Positions 19,010-29,526 of a stretch of 64,000 nt of DNA are shown here, in pieces (positions within the stretch are counted from its first letter, which is position 1; every line of letters starts with the position of its first letter). The stretch comes from Alteromonas sp. 5E99-2. GTDB lineage: Bacteria; Pseudomonadota; Gammaproteobacteria; Enterobacterales; Alteromonadaceae. The position numbers were made by a program, and so were the translations under genes. The stretch spans positions 124,001 through 188,000 of the forward strand of contig NZ_JAFNJE010000005.1 of the NCBI RefSeq assembly GCF_017368475.1. The letters are read 5' to 3'. Below the pieces are notes generated by a model. The model was not told the DNA's origin and did no database searches. It was given only the letters and a program-made list of their open reading frames with translations.

Positions 19010-20488
19010 ATGACAATAGAAATTAAGGTTCCGGTTCTACCAGAGTCAGTAGCCGATGCAACTATCGCTACATGGCACGTTAAGTCCGGCGATAGCGTCA
19101 AACGCGACCAAAACCTAGTAGACATCGAAACTGATAAAGTAGTGTTAGAGGTTGTTGCACAAGAAGATGGTGTTATCGGTGAAATCCTTGATGAAGAGGG
19201 CGCTACCGTTTTAGGCGAGCAAGTTATTGGTCAGCTTTTACAAGGCGGTGCAGCGGCTCCGGCAGCGGCACCTGCTGCTAAAGCAGAAGCGCCAGCAAGT
19301 GCACCAGCGGCATCTGTTGAAGCGGTTGATGTTAAAGTTCCAGTATTACCAGAGTCTGTAGCTGATGCGACCATTGCCACTTGGCATGTTCAGCCTGGCG
19401 AAAGCGTGTCTAGAGACCAAAATTTAGTAGACGTTGAAACTGATAAAGTTGTTTTAGAAGTTGTAGCGCCAGCTGACGGCTCTATTACTGAAATCTTTGC
19501 TGCGGAAGGTACCACTGTAACAGCAGAAGAAGTCATTGGTAAATTTGCAGCTGGCGCAGTTAGCGCAGCGGTTGTAAGTGCACCAGCTGCTGAAGCAGAA
19601 GATGATTCTGATGCGTTAAGTCCTTCAGTACGTCGTTTGCTTGCTGAAAAAGACATTGATCCTGCGTCAGTTAAAGGCACAGGCAAAGGTGGAAAAATCA
19701 CTAAAGAAGATGTAGAAAAACATCTTAAAGCACCGGCACCTGCGGCGGCGAAAGCGGATTCAGCACCTGTAGCAGTTCCGGCTGGTGAACGTTCAGAAAA
19801 ACGCGTACCAATGACCCGTCTACGTAAGACTATTGCAAACCGTCTATTGGATGCGAAAAACTCTACTGCGATGTTAACGACGTTTAACGAAGTTAACATG
19901 AAGCCAATTATGGATCTTCGCAAGCAGTACCAAGACAGTTTCGTTAAGCGTCATGACATTAAATTAGGCTTTATGTCTTTTTATGTTAAAGCAGTTACTG
20001 AAGCACTGAAGCGCTTCCCAGAAGTGAATGCGTCAATTGATGGCGATGATATTGTTTATCATAACTATTTTGATGTTTCTATTGCAGTTTCTACGCCACG
20101 TGGTCTTGTGACTCCAGTACTTAAAGACACTGATACTTTAGGTATGGCTGGTATTGAAAAAGGCATTAAAGAGCTAGCGATTAAAGGCCGTGATGGCAAA
20201 TTATCTATGGCTGAAATAATGGGCGGTAACTTCACTATTACTAATGGTGGTGTATTCGGTTCATTGTTATCAACACCTATTATTAATCCTCCACAAAGTG
20301 CTATCTTGGGAATGCATAAAATCCAAGATCGTCCAATGGCGGTTAATGGTAAAGTTGAAATACTTCCTATGATGTATTTAGCACTTTCTTATGATCACAG
20401 AATTGTTGACGGAAAAGAATCTGTTGGCTTCTTAGTGGCTATAAAAGAAATGCTGGAAGATCCAACTCGTCTAGTTTTAGACGTTTAA
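19010..20488 (+). CDS. sucB: Dihydrolipoyl succinyltransferase (E2o) with two lipoyl domains
   Basis: A 492-residue E2 core of the 2-oxoglutarate dehydrogenase complex. It has two consecutive lipoyl domains (about residues 3-77 and 107-181), with lipoylated lysines expected at Lys43 and Lys146 in identical ETDKVVLEV contexts, joined by Ala/Pro-rich linkers. A peripheral-subunit-binding domain follows (about residues 203-240), then the catalytic domain ending in SYDHRIVDG with His463 and Asp467. E. coli SucB (405 residues) has one lipoyl domain; the extra length here is accounted for by the second one. The gene is 9 bases after sucA. Confidence 0.97.
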   Translation: MTIEIKVPVLPESVADATIATWHVKSGDSVKRDQNLVDIETDKVVLEVVAQEDGVIGEILDEEGATVLGEQVIGQLLQGGAAAPAAAPAAKAEAPASAPAASVEAVDVKVPVLPESVADATIATWHVQPGESVSRDQNLVDVETDKVVLEVVAPADGSITEIFAAEGTTVTAEEVIGKFAAGAVSAAVVSAPAAEAEDDSDALSPSVRRLLAEKDIDPASVKGTGKGGKITKEDVEKHLKAPAPAAAKADSAPVAVPAGERSEKRVPMTRLRKTIANRLLDAKNSTAMLTTFNEVNMKPIMDLRKQYQDSFVKRHDIKLGFMSFYVKAVTEALKRFPEVNASIDGDDIVYHNYFDVSIAVSTPRGLVTPVLKDTDTLGMAGIEKGIKELAIKGRDGKLSMAEIMGGNFTITNGGVFGSLLSTPIINPPQSAILGMHKIQDRPMAVNGKVEILPMMYLALSYDHRIVDGKESVGFLVAIKEMLEDPTRLVLDV

Positions 20489-20503
20489 ACTCGAATTGAG
20501 ACA

Positions 20504-20535
20504 CTTCTGATGTTGGTGTAAGCCAATATCAGAAG
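20504..20535 (+). promoter_or_regulatory. Long hairpin between sucB and sucC
   Basis: A 13-bp stem (20504-20516 with 20523-20535, one G-U pair, no mismatch) with a 6-base loop lies 15 bases after the sucB stop and 58 bases before the sucC start. No T-tract follows, so a simple terminator is unlikely. It could be an RNA-processing or stability element or a cis-regulator of sucC. A conserved RNA called the sucC motif has been reported upstream of sucC in gammaproteobacteria, but I cannot test a match. Confidence 0.6.
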
Positions 20536-20593
20536 ACTCTAAATCATGTCGTGAAAGCGGCTTCTCCCTTAATAAAGATCGGAAAGAAACACC

Positions 20594-21760
20594 ATGAATT
20601 TGCATGAATATCAAGGTAAACAGCTGTTTAAAGCTTACGGCTTACCTGTTTCTGAAGGATACGCAGCCAATACACCGGAAGGTGCTGTTGAAGCAGCGGA
20701 TAAAGTTGGCGGCTCTGAGTGGGTTGTTAAATGTCAAGTTCACGCTGGTGGACGTGGTAAAGCAGGCGGTGTAAAACTTGTTAAAGACAAGAAAGACATT
20801 GCTGCATTTGCAGAGAACTGGTTAGGTAAAAACCTTGTCACTTTTCAAACAGATGAAAATGGCCAGCCAGTAAGTCAAATTTTAGTAGAGTCTTGTACTG
20901 ATATTGCTAACGAGCTATATCTTGGTGCTGTTGTTGACCGTACTACTCGTCGTGTTGTCTTTATGGCATCAACGGAAGGTGGTGTTGAAATTGAAACAGT
21001 AGCAGAAGAAACGCCTGAAAAAATTCTTAAAGCAGCGATCGACCCAATTGTTGGTGCGCAGCCTTATCAAGCACGTGAAATGGCGTTTAAATTAGGCCTT
21101 TCTGGTGTTCAAATCAAACAGTTCGTTAAAATCTTCTTAGGTTTAGCGAAAATGTTTGAAGAACTAGACGTAGCGTTAATTGAAATTAACCCGCTTGTTA
21201 TTAAAGAAGACGGTGACCTTCACTGCCTAGATGCTAAAGTAGGTATCGACAGCAACGCGATTTATCGTCAGCCTAAGCTGAAAGAAATGCACGATCCATC
21301 TCAAGAAGATGCTCGTGAAGCTCACGCTGCTTCTTTCGAGCTTAACTATGTTGCACTAGACGGAAACGTTGGCTGCATGGTTAACGGTGCCGGTCTTGCG
21401 ATGGGTACTATGGATATTGTTAACCTTCACGGTGGCAAGCCTGCTAACTTCCTAGATGTTGGTGGTGGCGCAACGAAAGAACGTGTTGCAGAAGCATTCA
21501 AAATCATTCTTTCTGACGACAATGTTAAAGCCGTTTTGGTTAACATTTTCGGCGGTATTGTACGTTGCGACATGATTGCTGAAGGTATCATCGGCGCAGT
21601 GAAAGAAGTAGGCGTTGAAGTACCTGTAGTTGTTCGTCTTGAAGGAACAAATGCTGAATTAGGTCGTGATGTTCTTGCTAACTCTGGCTTAGATATCATT
21701 GCAGCAGCGTCTCTAACAGATGCCGCTGAGAAAGTTGTTGCCGCTGCGGAGGGCAAATAA
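20594..21760 (+). CDS. sucC: Succinyl-CoA synthetase beta subunit
   Basis: A 388-residue ADP/GDP-forming succinate-CoA ligase beta subunit with the ATP-grasp nucleotide-binding domain. The start ([15 protein letters not shown]), the [13 protein letters not shown] segment and the C-terminal CoA-ligase motif [10 protein letters not shown] match E. coli SucC in sequence and length (388). Its last base overlaps the first base of sucD (ATAATG junction), indicating translational coupling. GGAAAG lies just upstream of the start. Confidence 0.98.
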   Translation: MNLHEYQGKQLFKAYGLPVSEGYAANTPEGAVEAADKVGGSEWVVKCQVHAGGRGKAGGVKLVKDKKDIAAFAENWLGKNLVTFQTDENGQPVSQILVESCTDIANELYLGAVVDRTTRRVVFMASTEGGVEIETVAEETPEKILKAAIDPIVGAQPYQAREMAFKLGLSGVQIKQFVKIFLGLAKMFEELDVALIEINPLVIKEDGDLHCLDAKVGIDSNAIYRQPKLKEMHDPSQEDAREAHAASFELNYVALDGNVGCMVNGAGLAMGTMDIVNLHGGKPANFLDVGGGATKERVAEAFKIILSDDNVKAVLVNIFGGIVRCDMIAEGIIGAVKEVGVEVPVVVRLEGTNAELGRDVLANSGLDIIAAASLTDAAEKVVAAAEGK

Positions 21761-22632
21761 TGTCTGTACTTATTAATAAAGACACTAAAGTTATCTGCCA
21801 AGGTTTTACCGGTGGACAAGGTACTTTCCATTCTGAGCAAGCGATTGCTTACGGTACGCAAATGGTTGGTGGTGTAACACCAGGCAAAGGCGGTACTGAG
21901 CATTTAGGTCTTCCAGTATTTAATACTGTTAGCGAAGCTGTTGAAGCAACTGGTGCAACTGCAACAGTTATTTATGTTCCAGCTCCTTTCTGTAAAGATT
22001 CAATTGTTGAAGCAGTAGACGCCGGCATTGAATTGGTTGTATGTATTACTGAAGGTATTCCTACTTTGGATATGCTTTATGTTAAAGAATACGTAGAATC
22101 AAAAGGCGTACGCATGATTGGTCCTAACTGTCCTGGTGTTATCACACCTGGGGAGTGTAAAATTGGTATCATGCCTGGTCACATTCACAAGCCTGGTAAA
22201 GTAGGTATTGTTTCTCGTTCTGGTACATTAACGTACGAAGCGGTTAAGCAAACTACAGACGAAGGTTTTGGCCAATCTACTTGTGTAGGTATTGGTGGTG
22301 ACCCTATTCCTGGTTCTAACTTCATCGATATTTTGAAGTTGTTCCAAGAAGATCCTAAAACAGAAGCGATTGTTATGATTGGTGAAATTGGTGGTTCTGC
22401 AGAAGAAGAAGCTGCTGAGTTTATCAAAGCTAACGTAACTAAGCCTGTTGTATCTTACATTGCAGGTGTTACAGCGCCTCCAGGTAAGCGTATGGGACAT
22501 GCTGGTGCAATTATCGCTGGTGGTAAAGGTACTGCTGACGAGAAATTTGCTGCACTAGAAGCTGCGGGCGTAAAAACAGTACGTTCACTAGCTGATATCG
22601 GTAAAGCATTACGCGAAACTACAGGTTGGTAA
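21760..22632 (+). CDS. sucD: Succinyl-CoA synthetase alpha subunit
   Basis: A 290-residue alpha subunit carrying the CoA-binding domain and the phosphohistidine. The CoA-binding motif [14 protein letters not shown] is near residues 15-28 and the active-site histidine is in [18 protein letters not shown]. Length and sequence fit E. coli SucD (289). It completes the gltA-sdhCDAB-sucABCD block and is followed by a strong terminator. Confidence 0.98.
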   Translation: MSVLINKDTKVICQGFTGGQGTFHSEQAIAYGTQMVGGVTPGKGGTEHLGLPVFNTVSEAVEATGATATVIYVPAPFCKDSIVEAVDAGIELVVCITEGIPTLDMLYVKEYVESKGVRMIGPNCPGVITPGECKIGIMPGHIHKPGKVGIVSRSGTLTYEAVKQTTDEGFGQSTCVGIGGDPIPGSNFIDILKLFQEDPKTEAIVMIGEIGGSAEEEAAEFIKANVTKPVVSYIAGVTAPPGKRMGHAGAIIAGGKGTADEKFAALEAAGVKTVRSLADIGKALRETTGW

Positions 22633-22652
22633 TTAGTTTTTAATTATTGCCT

Positions 22653-22686
22653 AAAAAAGCCCAGATGAAAGTCTGGGCTTTTTTTT
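22653..22686 (+). terminator. Rho-independent terminator after sucD
   Basis: An 8-bp perfect stem AGCCCAGA (22658-22665)/TCTGGGCT (22672-22679) with a TGAAAG loop, flanked by A and T runs that extend the pairing; eight T residues follow the GC part. It ends the sucCD transcript. Confidence 0.92.
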
Positions 22687-22861
22687 ACGTAAATTTTATT
22701 CAATCGACGTTTTTCCAGTGATAGTTCGATTTCGGTTTCATAACTCATTTAGCATAGTTAGCTTTTAAACAGGTTGGATTCCAGTGTTGACCTAAGGTAG
22801 TTAAACACTTAGTGTGTTTTTAAAAGGGCTTGTAAAAACACAGAGCAAACGGACTGATTCA

Positions 22862-23971
22862 ATGTTTAGAAATAAAACACTGTTATTTGTAACTGCCCTT
22901 GTTTTTATCGCAACGCTATTCTTTCACCATGGCGATACAGCTAAGGTTTATCCCGTTGAAAAACTAGCAGATATGGTAATACCCATTTCTGATAACGATA
23001 AACAGCGAATAGACTCAATTCCCGAATCCTACCAGCAGCCTCAAATTGAGCTTAGTACTGATGAATCTAATAAAGGCTTAATTATTGAGTGCGATCTAGA
23101 AGATTCGTTAGAAGACGATGGTCATGTTGACATACAACAGCAATATTTAAATTCTTTATTTAATTCCACATCACAAGATAGATTGTTGGAATATGCGCTA
23201 TTTGCAGTCCCCCCAAAAGAACAATCTAGGTTTGACTTATTACTCGAATATAACCGGGAGTTTGCTAACGAACCGCTGGTATTAATGGAGATTTTATCCT
23301 TATGCTCAAGTGCGAAATGTACAAAAAACTTTATAGACGCAGCTATTGATTCAGATAAAGAAAATGGGGCTATGTGGCTTTACGCTGTTTCATTTTTTGC
23401 TACTTCAGGTAATGACGAGGAAGTGCTGAAAGCAATTTTAGAGCTTGGGAGAACCTCCTTTTTTAACGAAAGAAGAGGGGAGAGAATTAAGTTGTACGCC
23501 CAAGCTGTTGAAGGTTTAACTGCCACTGATTTCTACTCTAATGTGATTAACGGAATCGGTGTTGATGCAGCAAGAGCTATCGGATATTCACCTATTTTTG
23601 ATTGGTGTAAAGCAGGGATAAATGATCTTGCTAAGATGAATGCTTGTGTAGAGTTAGGACACAACCTTGAAAAAAGAAGCTCCACTATTTTTTCGCAATT
23701 AGCAGGAATAGCGTTACAAAAGATTATATATAAAGCTCAAGGCGACAATAAGCAGTATCGCTTTTTGGAAAATGAAAACGAATACCTACGTGATTCCATG
23801 GAGAGTGAGCAAGTTTTTAAAGCGTCATTGTTGATGTTTTATGATGAGGAGTTGTTACGTAATTGGCTGAATAATTTAGATGTTATGGGTGATTTAGAAT
23901 CATCAAAAATACTAGTAGAAGAAGCGATTTTAATTTCTAAAAGCAAGGGCTCAGCTGCATGTATACAGTAA
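22862..23971 (+). CDS. Hypothetical membrane-anchored protein
   Basis: A 369-residue protein I do not recognise. One hydrophobic segment near residues 6-22 would act as a signal anchor, leaving an acidic, mostly helical domain of about 340 residues outside the cytoplasm. Pairs of short helices recall alpha-solenoid (TPR/Sel1-like) repeats, but no repeat consensus is clear. Several cysteines are present (for example CSSAKC). ATG 22862 has GGA upstream at a usable distance and gives a sensible anchor; a GTG at 22814 is less likely. It stands alone between sucD and glnS. Confidence 0.65.
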   Translation: MFRNKTLLFVTALVFIATLFFHHGDTAKVYPVEKLADMVIPISDNDKQRIDSIPESYQQPQIELSTDESNKGLIIECDLEDSLEDDGHVDIQQQYLNSLFNSTSQDRLLEYALFAVPPKEQSRFDLLLEYNREFANEPLVLMEILSLCSSAKCTKNFIDAAIDSDKENGAMWLYAVSFFATSGNDEEVLKAILELGRTSFFNERRGERIKLYAQAVEGLTATDFYSNVINGIGVDAARAIGYSPIFDWCKAGINDLAKMNACVELGHNLEKRSSTIFSQLAGIALQKIIYKAQGDNKQYRFLENENEYLRDSMESEQVFKASLLMFYDEELLRNWLNNLDVMGDLESSKILVEEAILISKSKGSAACIQ

Positions 23972-24034
23972 TTTTTGTAAACAATTAAAATAGCGAGTGT
24001 TTTTCAATGTCTTTATAGCGCTTTTTTAATACGG

Positions 24035-24062
24035 GTGACGAAAATTTTCTAAGTGTTATAAT
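24035..24062 (+). promoter_or_regulatory. Candidate sigma-70 promoter of glnS
   Basis: A perfect -10 TATAAT (24057-24062) is preceded, after a 16-base spacer, by GTGACG (24035-24040), which matches TTGACA at four of six positions. Transcription would begin about 35 bases before the glnS start codon. Confidence 0.55.
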
Positions 24063-24104
24063 CGAAGATGACTAATAATTTTTAAGAATAAGGGTATTAT
24101 CTTC

Positions 24105-25772
24105 ATGGCCGAGACTGAGCATCGTCCGACCAATTTTGTTCGCCAAATTATCGATAAAGATATCGCGAATAAAGTTCACTCCACGATTAAGACGCGATTT
24201 CCTCCTGAACCTAATGGCTTTTTACATATAGGCCATGCTAAATCTATTTGTCTCAATTTTGGTATTGCTCAAGATTATCAGGGAAGTTGTAATTTACGCT
24301 TTGACGACACAAACCCCACGAAAGAAGATATTTCTTACGTCAATGCGATAAAAGAAGACGTACAGTGGTTGGGTTTTGAGTGGGCGGGTGAGCCTTGCTA
24401 TTCATCGGGTTATTTTGACCAGCTTCATGGTTATGCTATCGAGCTCATTGAAAAAGGTTTGGCGTTTGTCGATTTTTGTTCTCAAGAAGAAATTCGAGAA
24501 ATGCGCGGAACCTTAACCCAAGCGGGAACACACAGCCCATACCGCGATACTGACGTAGCAACGAACTTGGCAGAATTTGAAAAAATGACGGCCGGTGAGT
24601 ACGAAGATGGTAAGTGCTGCCTACGTGCTAAAATAGATATGGCATCGTCCTTTATGGTGATGCGCGACCCTGTAATTTACCGTATTAAGCATGCTCACCA
24701 CCACCAAACCGGTGATAAATGGTGTGTGTATCCCATGTACGATTTTACTCACTGTATTTCTGATGCCATTGAGGGCATTACACATTCGCTTTGTTCATTA
24801 GAATTTCAAGATAATCGCAGATTATACGATTGGGTTATTGAAAATATTTCTATTGATACTGTACCAAGGCAATACGAATTTTCTCGTCTTAATCTAGAAT
24901 ATACTGTGCTGAGTAAACGTAAACTCATACAGTTAGTTGAAGAAAAATTTGTTGATGGATGGGACGACCCTCGTATGCCCACTGTTGCAGGTTTGCGCAG
25001 ACGAGGCTATACAGCGGGCGCTATCCGCGAATTTTGTGCGCGAATTGGCGTGACCAAAATGGAAAATCAAGTTGAAATGAGCATGCTCGAAAGCTGCATT
25101 CGCGACGACTTGAATGAAAATGGTCCACGGGCTATGGCGGTTTTAGATCCGATTAAAGTCATTATTGAAAACTACCCAGAAGATCAACACGAAGAACTGG
25201 TAGCGCCGAATCACCCTAGTAATGAAGCGATGGGAACTCGCTTGTTGCCATTTAGTCGCGAAGTGTGGATAGAAGCAGAAGATTTTCGAGAGTCTGCAAA
25301 TAAAAAGTTTAAACGGTTAGTACTAGATAAAGAAGTACGCCTTAGAAACGCTTACGTGATTAAAGCAAACCGTGTAGAGAAAGACGAGGATGGTAACGTG
25401 ACTACGGTTTACTGTACTTATGACGATGAGACCTTAGGTAAAGACCCAGCTGATGGTAGAAAAGTGAAAGGGGTAATTCACTGGGTTGATGCGTCTAAAG
25501 GGTGTGCTGCGGAGTTTAGATTGTACGATCGACTTTTCACCGTTCCGAGTCCTGCGAAGGAAGACGATTTTACTGGCGCAATAAATCCAGATTCCCTTGA
25601 AGTGAAAAAAGGCTACATTGAGCCTAGTGCGTTGCAATCTGAACAAGGTTTTAGCGCGTGGCAATTTGAGCGAATAGGGTATTTTTGTCGAGACACTCAT
25701 TTCGACACGCCTGTGTTCAATAGAACCGTAGGGTTGCGAGATACGTGGGCTAAGATACAACAAGGCGGTTAA
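24105..25772 (+). CDS. glnS: Glutaminyl-tRNA synthetase
   Basis: A 555-residue class I aminoacyl-tRNA synthetase charging tRNA-Gln. The [15 protein letters not shown] segment contains the HIGH motif (residues 41-44), and VLSKRKL is the KMSKS equivalent. Length matches E. coli GlnS (554). It is a single-gene transcription unit with its own likely promoter and converges with yciK over a shared hairpin. Confidence 0.98.
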   Translation: MAETEHRPTNFVRQIIDKDIANKVHSTIKTRFPPEPNGFLHIGHAKSICLNFGIAQDYQGSCNLRFDDTNPTKEDISYVNAIKEDVQWLGFEWAGEPCYSSGYFDQLHGYAIELIEKGLAFVDFCSQEEIREMRGTLTQAGTHSPYRDTDVATNLAEFEKMTAGEYEDGKCCLRAKIDMASSFMVMRDPVIYRIKHAHHHQTGDKWCVYPMYDFTHCISDAIEGITHSLCSLEFQDNRRLYDWVIENISIDTVPRQYEFSRLNLEYTVLSKRKLIQLVEEKFVDGWDDPRMPTVAGLRRRGYTAGAIREFCARIGVTKMENQVEMSMLESCIRDDLNENGPRAMAVLDPIKVIIENYPEDQHEELVAPNHPSNEAMGTRLLPFSREVWIEAEDFRESANKKFKRLVLDKEVRLRNAYVIKANRVEKDEDGNVTTVYCTYDDETLGKDPADGRKVKGVIHWVDASKGCAAEFRLYDRLFTVPSPAKEDDFTGAINPDSLEVKKGYIEPSALQSEQGFSAWQFERIGYFCRDTHFDTPVFNRTVGLRDTWAKIQQGG

Positions 25773-25782
25773 AACCGCCTTG
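25761..25782. terminator. Palindromic hairpin between convergent glnS and yciK
   Basis: A perfect inverted repeat CAAGGCGGTT/AACCGCCTTG includes the glnS stop codon and ends 5 bases before the yciK stop. It can fold on either transcript, so it is a candidate bidirectional terminator, though flanking T-tracts are weak. Confidence 0.6.
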
Positions 25783-25786
25783 TGTG

Positions 25787-26530
25787 TTACTTTGGCTGGC
25801 AGTCGAACGACTGCCCGTTTTCGTTTTTACTTTCATCACTCATTAAATAGACATAGGTTGGCATAATGTCTTCTGCGGTTTTTAATGTTAAAGGGTCTTC
25901 TGCTGGATAGGCTTTAGCACGCATTTCCGTGCGAGTTGCACCAGGGTTAATACAATTAAAACGCATTGACGAGCTTTTGTATTCATCAGCTAAAACTTGC
26001 ATCATGCCTTCTGTTGCAAATTTCGACACGCTATAACTTCCCCAAAATGCACGACCTTTACGGCCAACACTGGATGATGTAAACACGATTGATGCCGAAT
26101 TTGCTAAGGATAAAGGCGAAAGTAGGGCTTGTGTCATTTGTGCCGTTGCCGTCACATTGACTTTTAATACGTCATTCCACTGCTGCGATTCGATATCTTT
26201 AAACTGGCATAAGCTGCCAAGTTGGCTTGCGTTGTGTAGGCAGCCATCAAGTCGCCCATATTCATTTGTGATTGTTTGAGCCATCTGCTTATAGTGACTT
26301 GGGGTTGCTCCTTTCATGTCTAAAGGCAAAATAGAGGGTTCATTGTAGCCTTTAGCTAGAATTTCGTCGTACGTTTGCTCTAATCTATTGACAGTGCGGC
26401 CGAGTAATATGCAGGTTGCACCATATTGTGAGAAGGTTAGTGCTGCTTGCTTTCCAATTCCACCGCCTGCACCAGTAATTAAAATGATTTTGTTTTTCAA
26501 TCTATCATTTGACGTTACTGAACTTGTCAT
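25787..26530 (-). CDS. yciK: SDR family oxidoreductase YciK
   Basis: A 247-residue short-chain dehydrogenase/reductase. The cofactor motif TGAGGGIGKQAA (about residues 19-30), the HNAS segment, the catalytic Ser, and the Tyr-x-x-x-Lys dyad in GSYSVSKFATEG are present. The overall sequence resembles E. coli YciK, whose substrate is unknown. ATG 26530 gives about ten residues before the first strand, as in the family. It is a monocistronic gene converging with glnS. Confidence 0.85.
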   Translation of the reverse strand: MTSSVTSNDRLKNKIILITGAGGGIGKQAALTFSQYGATCILLGRTVNRLEQTYDEILAKGYNEPSILPLDMKGATPSHYKQMAQTITNEYGRLDGCLHNASQLGSLCQFKDIESQQWNDVLKVNVTATAQMTQALLSPLSLANSASIVFTSSSVGRKGRAFWGSYSVSKFATEGMMQVLADEYKSSSMRFNCINPGATRTEMRAKAYPAEDPLTLKTAEDIMPTYVYLMSDESKNENGQSFDCQPK

Positions 26531-26789
26531 TTACCTATTTCCTATTGGCTGCGTTTATTAATTATAGAGTCATTGTTCTCTAAACGAGAAATCATAACGT
26601 CAAGGCGAGTGAGTTTATTCACTATAGTTACAAAGCTTTAACAAACCTTTGCAAAACAAAAGTAAAGCCAATAGTATTGAACGACATCGACTGATTTTAC
26701 TTGTCAATTCTACGCCGTATTCTTTGTTGTAACATGTACAATTATAATTAATTTAAGGACCAAAAATAATGATTTATAAGGGAGTGAAG

Positions 26790-29393
26790 ATGAAAAAACT
26801 TATACTGTGCACTAGCATAGCTATGGCTTTGGGGCTTATCGGTTGTGGTAGCGATGAAACCCTTCAAGATATTCAAGATGAAACGCCTCCAGCAAGCCCT
26901 TTTTCTCGAGTCGTGTTTGACCCAGCAACGGGCGATTTAAACATCCCTAATGATTTACTTATTTTACCCGGAGATGATGGTTTCTTCGATTTTACGCTTA
27001 ATATTCCGGTAGATGACCCCACTGATTTTGCTGATCCACAAAACGCACTCAATGTTTTGGATGGATGGTCTACCTCTCACCCTTTTGCTATTAACATCGA
27101 TGTACCCGCCGGAACGGCATTAGATGAATCAACCTTATCTGCAGGTATACTCTTGTTTGAAGCCACCTTAGGCCTTGATAACCGAGATCCTGATTGTGCG
27201 CAAATCACCATTCCTTCTGCAGGATGCAAAATAGGTGACCAGTTGACGTTTGGTGTTGATTACGTTCTTTCCCTTGCCGATGATGATACGGTTAATTTTG
27301 TTCCTTTGCGCCCGTTAAAAGAAGCACAGGGGCACATGTTAGTTATTACAACTGACTTGCTAGATACAAACGGTAATGGTGTTCAAGGTTCACTAACATG
27401 GGAATCAGTTAGTCGAGATATTTTAGAGTTCCCGTTGGCGACTGATGAGCAACTAGCCCTTCAAGGTATTGTTAACTCCTTGATAGACCCTCTTTTAGGA
27501 ATTGGTTTTGAAAGAGAGAACATTAGCTATGTGTCTGCTTTTACAACACAAAGTATTGATGATGTGCTTAACACCGTTAAACAACTTTATGTTGCGGAGT
27601 TTGCAGCGCGGTTTGCTGCAGGAGACCCAACAGCAGGAGAAGCGCTGCCAGTTATCGTTGCTACTGATGCTGTGGGGCCTCAAAATGCGATGGAAACCCT
27701 AGGTTTAGTTCAACAAGAAACCGTCGATGGTGCAGTTCAGCTAGGTATTTCTCAATTGCCTGCTGAAGCTGTTGGTTTAATTCCAGTGATTGAAAGTACC
27801 GATTTTTCTTCACTGACAACCTGTGATGGCTTGTTTGGCACTGTGTCTGGTGCCTTCGAGCCTGTATTTGGCTTTGTAAACGACTTTGCAGTTGGGGTTG
27901 CAACCGGTATTCTTGAACAAGTTGGGCCGTTTTGTGCTGCACAGCGTTTTGATGCAACAGTTTCACTGCCTTACTATTTAGCGCTTCCAAGCGACGAAAA
28001 CCCAAATGCGCCTCGTACTGAATTTTGGACTTCGGCTTGTGATAGTGGTGTCGTTCTAGCAAGTACGCCTGTTGAGGTATTGGCAACGGCAACACCAGGC
28101 CCTAATGGAGCTTTGTGCTCTCAAGTTGGATTGGCTGATTTAATCGTGGACGGCCAGTCTCTAGATCCTGCCCGCAATTTAACGCGCTTTAGCCCTGTGC
28201 CACAGCCGAAAGGTGATGTTGATGGAAATATGGTACTTGACGTGCAAGTGACAGTGCCAAATCCGACGATTGCCGCAGCACTTGGGTTTCCCATTGTTGA
28301 GCCTGATGCCGGGTGGCCGGTTGCTATTTTAATGCACGGTATTATGGGGCGTAAAGAAAATATGCTTGCAATATCTGGCGCCTTATCTTTAGCAGGTATT
28401 GCCTCTGTAGCCATTGATCACCCATTACACGGCGGAAGAGGGTTTGATACCGACGGTGATGGTGTCGATGAAATCAATGCATCATCTATGGTAACGGATT
28501 ATATGAATTTGAGCTCATTACCTACCGCTCGTGACAACCCACGTCAAAGTGCATCGGATATGCTAGGGCTTCGTTTGGGATTAAATGCCCTCGTTGATGC
28601 AACGTCTACTCAAGGTATTAATATTAACCCACAAAACGTGTCTGTTATGGGCGTTTCTCTTGGAGCTATAACGGGTGGCACATTTGCGGCTGTAGCAAAT
28701 ACACCATTTGAAGGGGATTTAGCACCATTGAATAGCCTTTTTGAAGTTCAAACAGCCGTTTTAGAATCGCCAGGCGGTGGTATTGCTAACTTCCTGTTAG
28801 AGTCACCTGCATTTGGACCTGAAGTTCGCGCTAATTTACTACTGGGCGGATTGGAAGACTTTCAACAACTAATATTAACCAACTTTGGAACCATCGATAT
28901 TCCAAGAGAGACACTAATCGCTACAAGTGATGAGTTCTTAGCGGCTTTAAATGAAGAGCAAACTGAAGAGGTAAACGCTGTGTTTTCTCAGTTTATCTTT
29001 GCTGCTCAGTCTGTTCTCGATGCTGGCGACCCAATAAACTACGGTGGTATTTTAGGAGGTAACACACCAACACTCATGCTTACGGTTGTTGGAGATGGAA
29101 CAGAGCAAAATCCGCCAGACCAAGTGATTGCTATTCAAACAGCCTTGCCTCTATCAGGACAATTCCCTTATGCAGGTGTTGTTGGCTTAGAACAAGTTTC
29201 GTCAACCACACAAGGTGTATCGGGTAGTGCTGTGAGTGGAATTGTACAATTCAATGCTGGCGCACATTTATCAAGTTTAAGCCCAACTGCTAATCCTGCA
29301 GTAACGGCCGAGATGCAACGTCAAGTTGCGGCCTATATTGCTTCTCAAGGTACAGCGATTGTTATTACTGACGATACTGTAGTTGCAAACTGA
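26790..29393 (+). CDS. VolA/Pla-1 family surface lipase (lipoprotein)
   Basis: An 867-residue predicted outer-membrane lipoprotein with lipase or lysophospholipase activity. The lipobox LIGC puts the lipidated Cys at residue 19. The N-terminal part resembles the bacterial virulence-factor lipase N-domain; the alpha/beta-hydrolase domain carries an oxyanion-type LMHGIMG segment and the nucleophile elbow GVSLG with Ser623. Vibrio VolA releases fatty acids from lysophosphatidylcholine at the cell surface; the same role here is inferred. I prefer ATG 26790 (MKK start, GGGAG upstream), but an in-frame ATG at 26769 also has an AAGGA site and would add seven residues. Confidence 0.85.
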   Translation: MKKLILCTSIAMALGLIGCGSDETLQDIQDETPPASPFSRVVFDPATGDLNIPNDLLILPGDDGFFDFTLNIPVDDPTDFADPQNALNVLDGWSTSHPFAINIDVPAGTALDESTLSAGILLFEATLGLDNRDPDCAQITIPSAGCKIGDQLTFGVDYVLSLADDDTVNFVPLRPLKEAQGHMLVITTDLLDTNGNGVQGSLTWESVSRDILEFPLATDEQLALQGIVNSLIDPLLGIGFERENISYVSAFTTQSIDDVLNTVKQLYVAEFAARFAAGDPTAGEALPVIVATDAVGPQNAMETLGLVQQETVDGAVQLGISQLPAEAVGLIPVIESTDFSSLTTCDGLFGTVSGAFEPVFGFVNDFAVGVATGILEQVGPFCAAQRFDATVSLPYYLALPSDENPNAPRTEFWTSACDSGVVLASTPVEVLATATPGPNGALCSQVGLADLIVDGQSLDPARNLTRFSPVPQPKGDVDGNMVLDVQVTVPNPTIAAALGFPIVEPDAGWPVAILMHGIMGRKENMLAISGALSLAGIASVAIDHPLHGGRGFDTDGDGVDEINASSMVTDYMNLSSLPTARDNPRQSASDMLGLRLGLNALVDATSTQGININPQNVSVMGVSLGAITGGTFAAVANTPFEGDLAPLNSLFEVQTAVLESPGGGIANFLLESPAFGPEVRANLLLGGLEDFQQLILTNFGTIDIPRETLIATSDEFLAALNEEQTEEVNAVFSQFIFAAQSVLDAGDPINYGGILGGNTPTLMLTVVGDGTEQNPPDQVIAIQTALPLSGQFPYAGVVGLEQVSSTTQGVSGSAVSGIVQFNAGAHLSSLSPTANPAVTAEMQRQVAAYIASQGTAIVITDDTVVAN

Positions 29394-29410
29394 AAGTAGC
29401 TAATATCTCA

Positions 29411-29440
29411 AAGCCGGAGCTATATGCTCCGGTTTTTTTT
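29411..29440 (+). terminator. Rho-independent terminator after the VolA-like lipase gene
   Basis: A 7-bp GC-rich stem CCGGAGC (29414-29420)/GCTCCGG (29426-29432), extended by weaker outer pairs, with a TATAT loop and eight T residues. Confidence 0.9.
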
Positions 29441-29526
29441 ATTCAAAATTACTCACTTGTCGTAACCTTTTCTTTAGGCTGATACACTAAGGAAAAGTAA
29501 AATAATATGATTTTTAGAGGTAACCA

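Noticed and set aside
19390..19923. 177-codon ORF antisense to sucB
   Set aside because: It lies wholly opposite the lipoyl/linker region; the Ala/Pro-rich repeats of sucB leave the other strand open by composition. No ribosome site or family match.
21427..21903. 158-codon ORF antisense to the sucC-sucD junction
   Set aside because: Shadow of two strongly conserved genes, with low-complexity Ser/Thr/Ala-rich translation.
27661..28095. 144-codon antisense ORF in the lipase gene
   Set aside because: Gln- and Leu-rich nonsense-like translation entirely within a convincing gene on the other strand.
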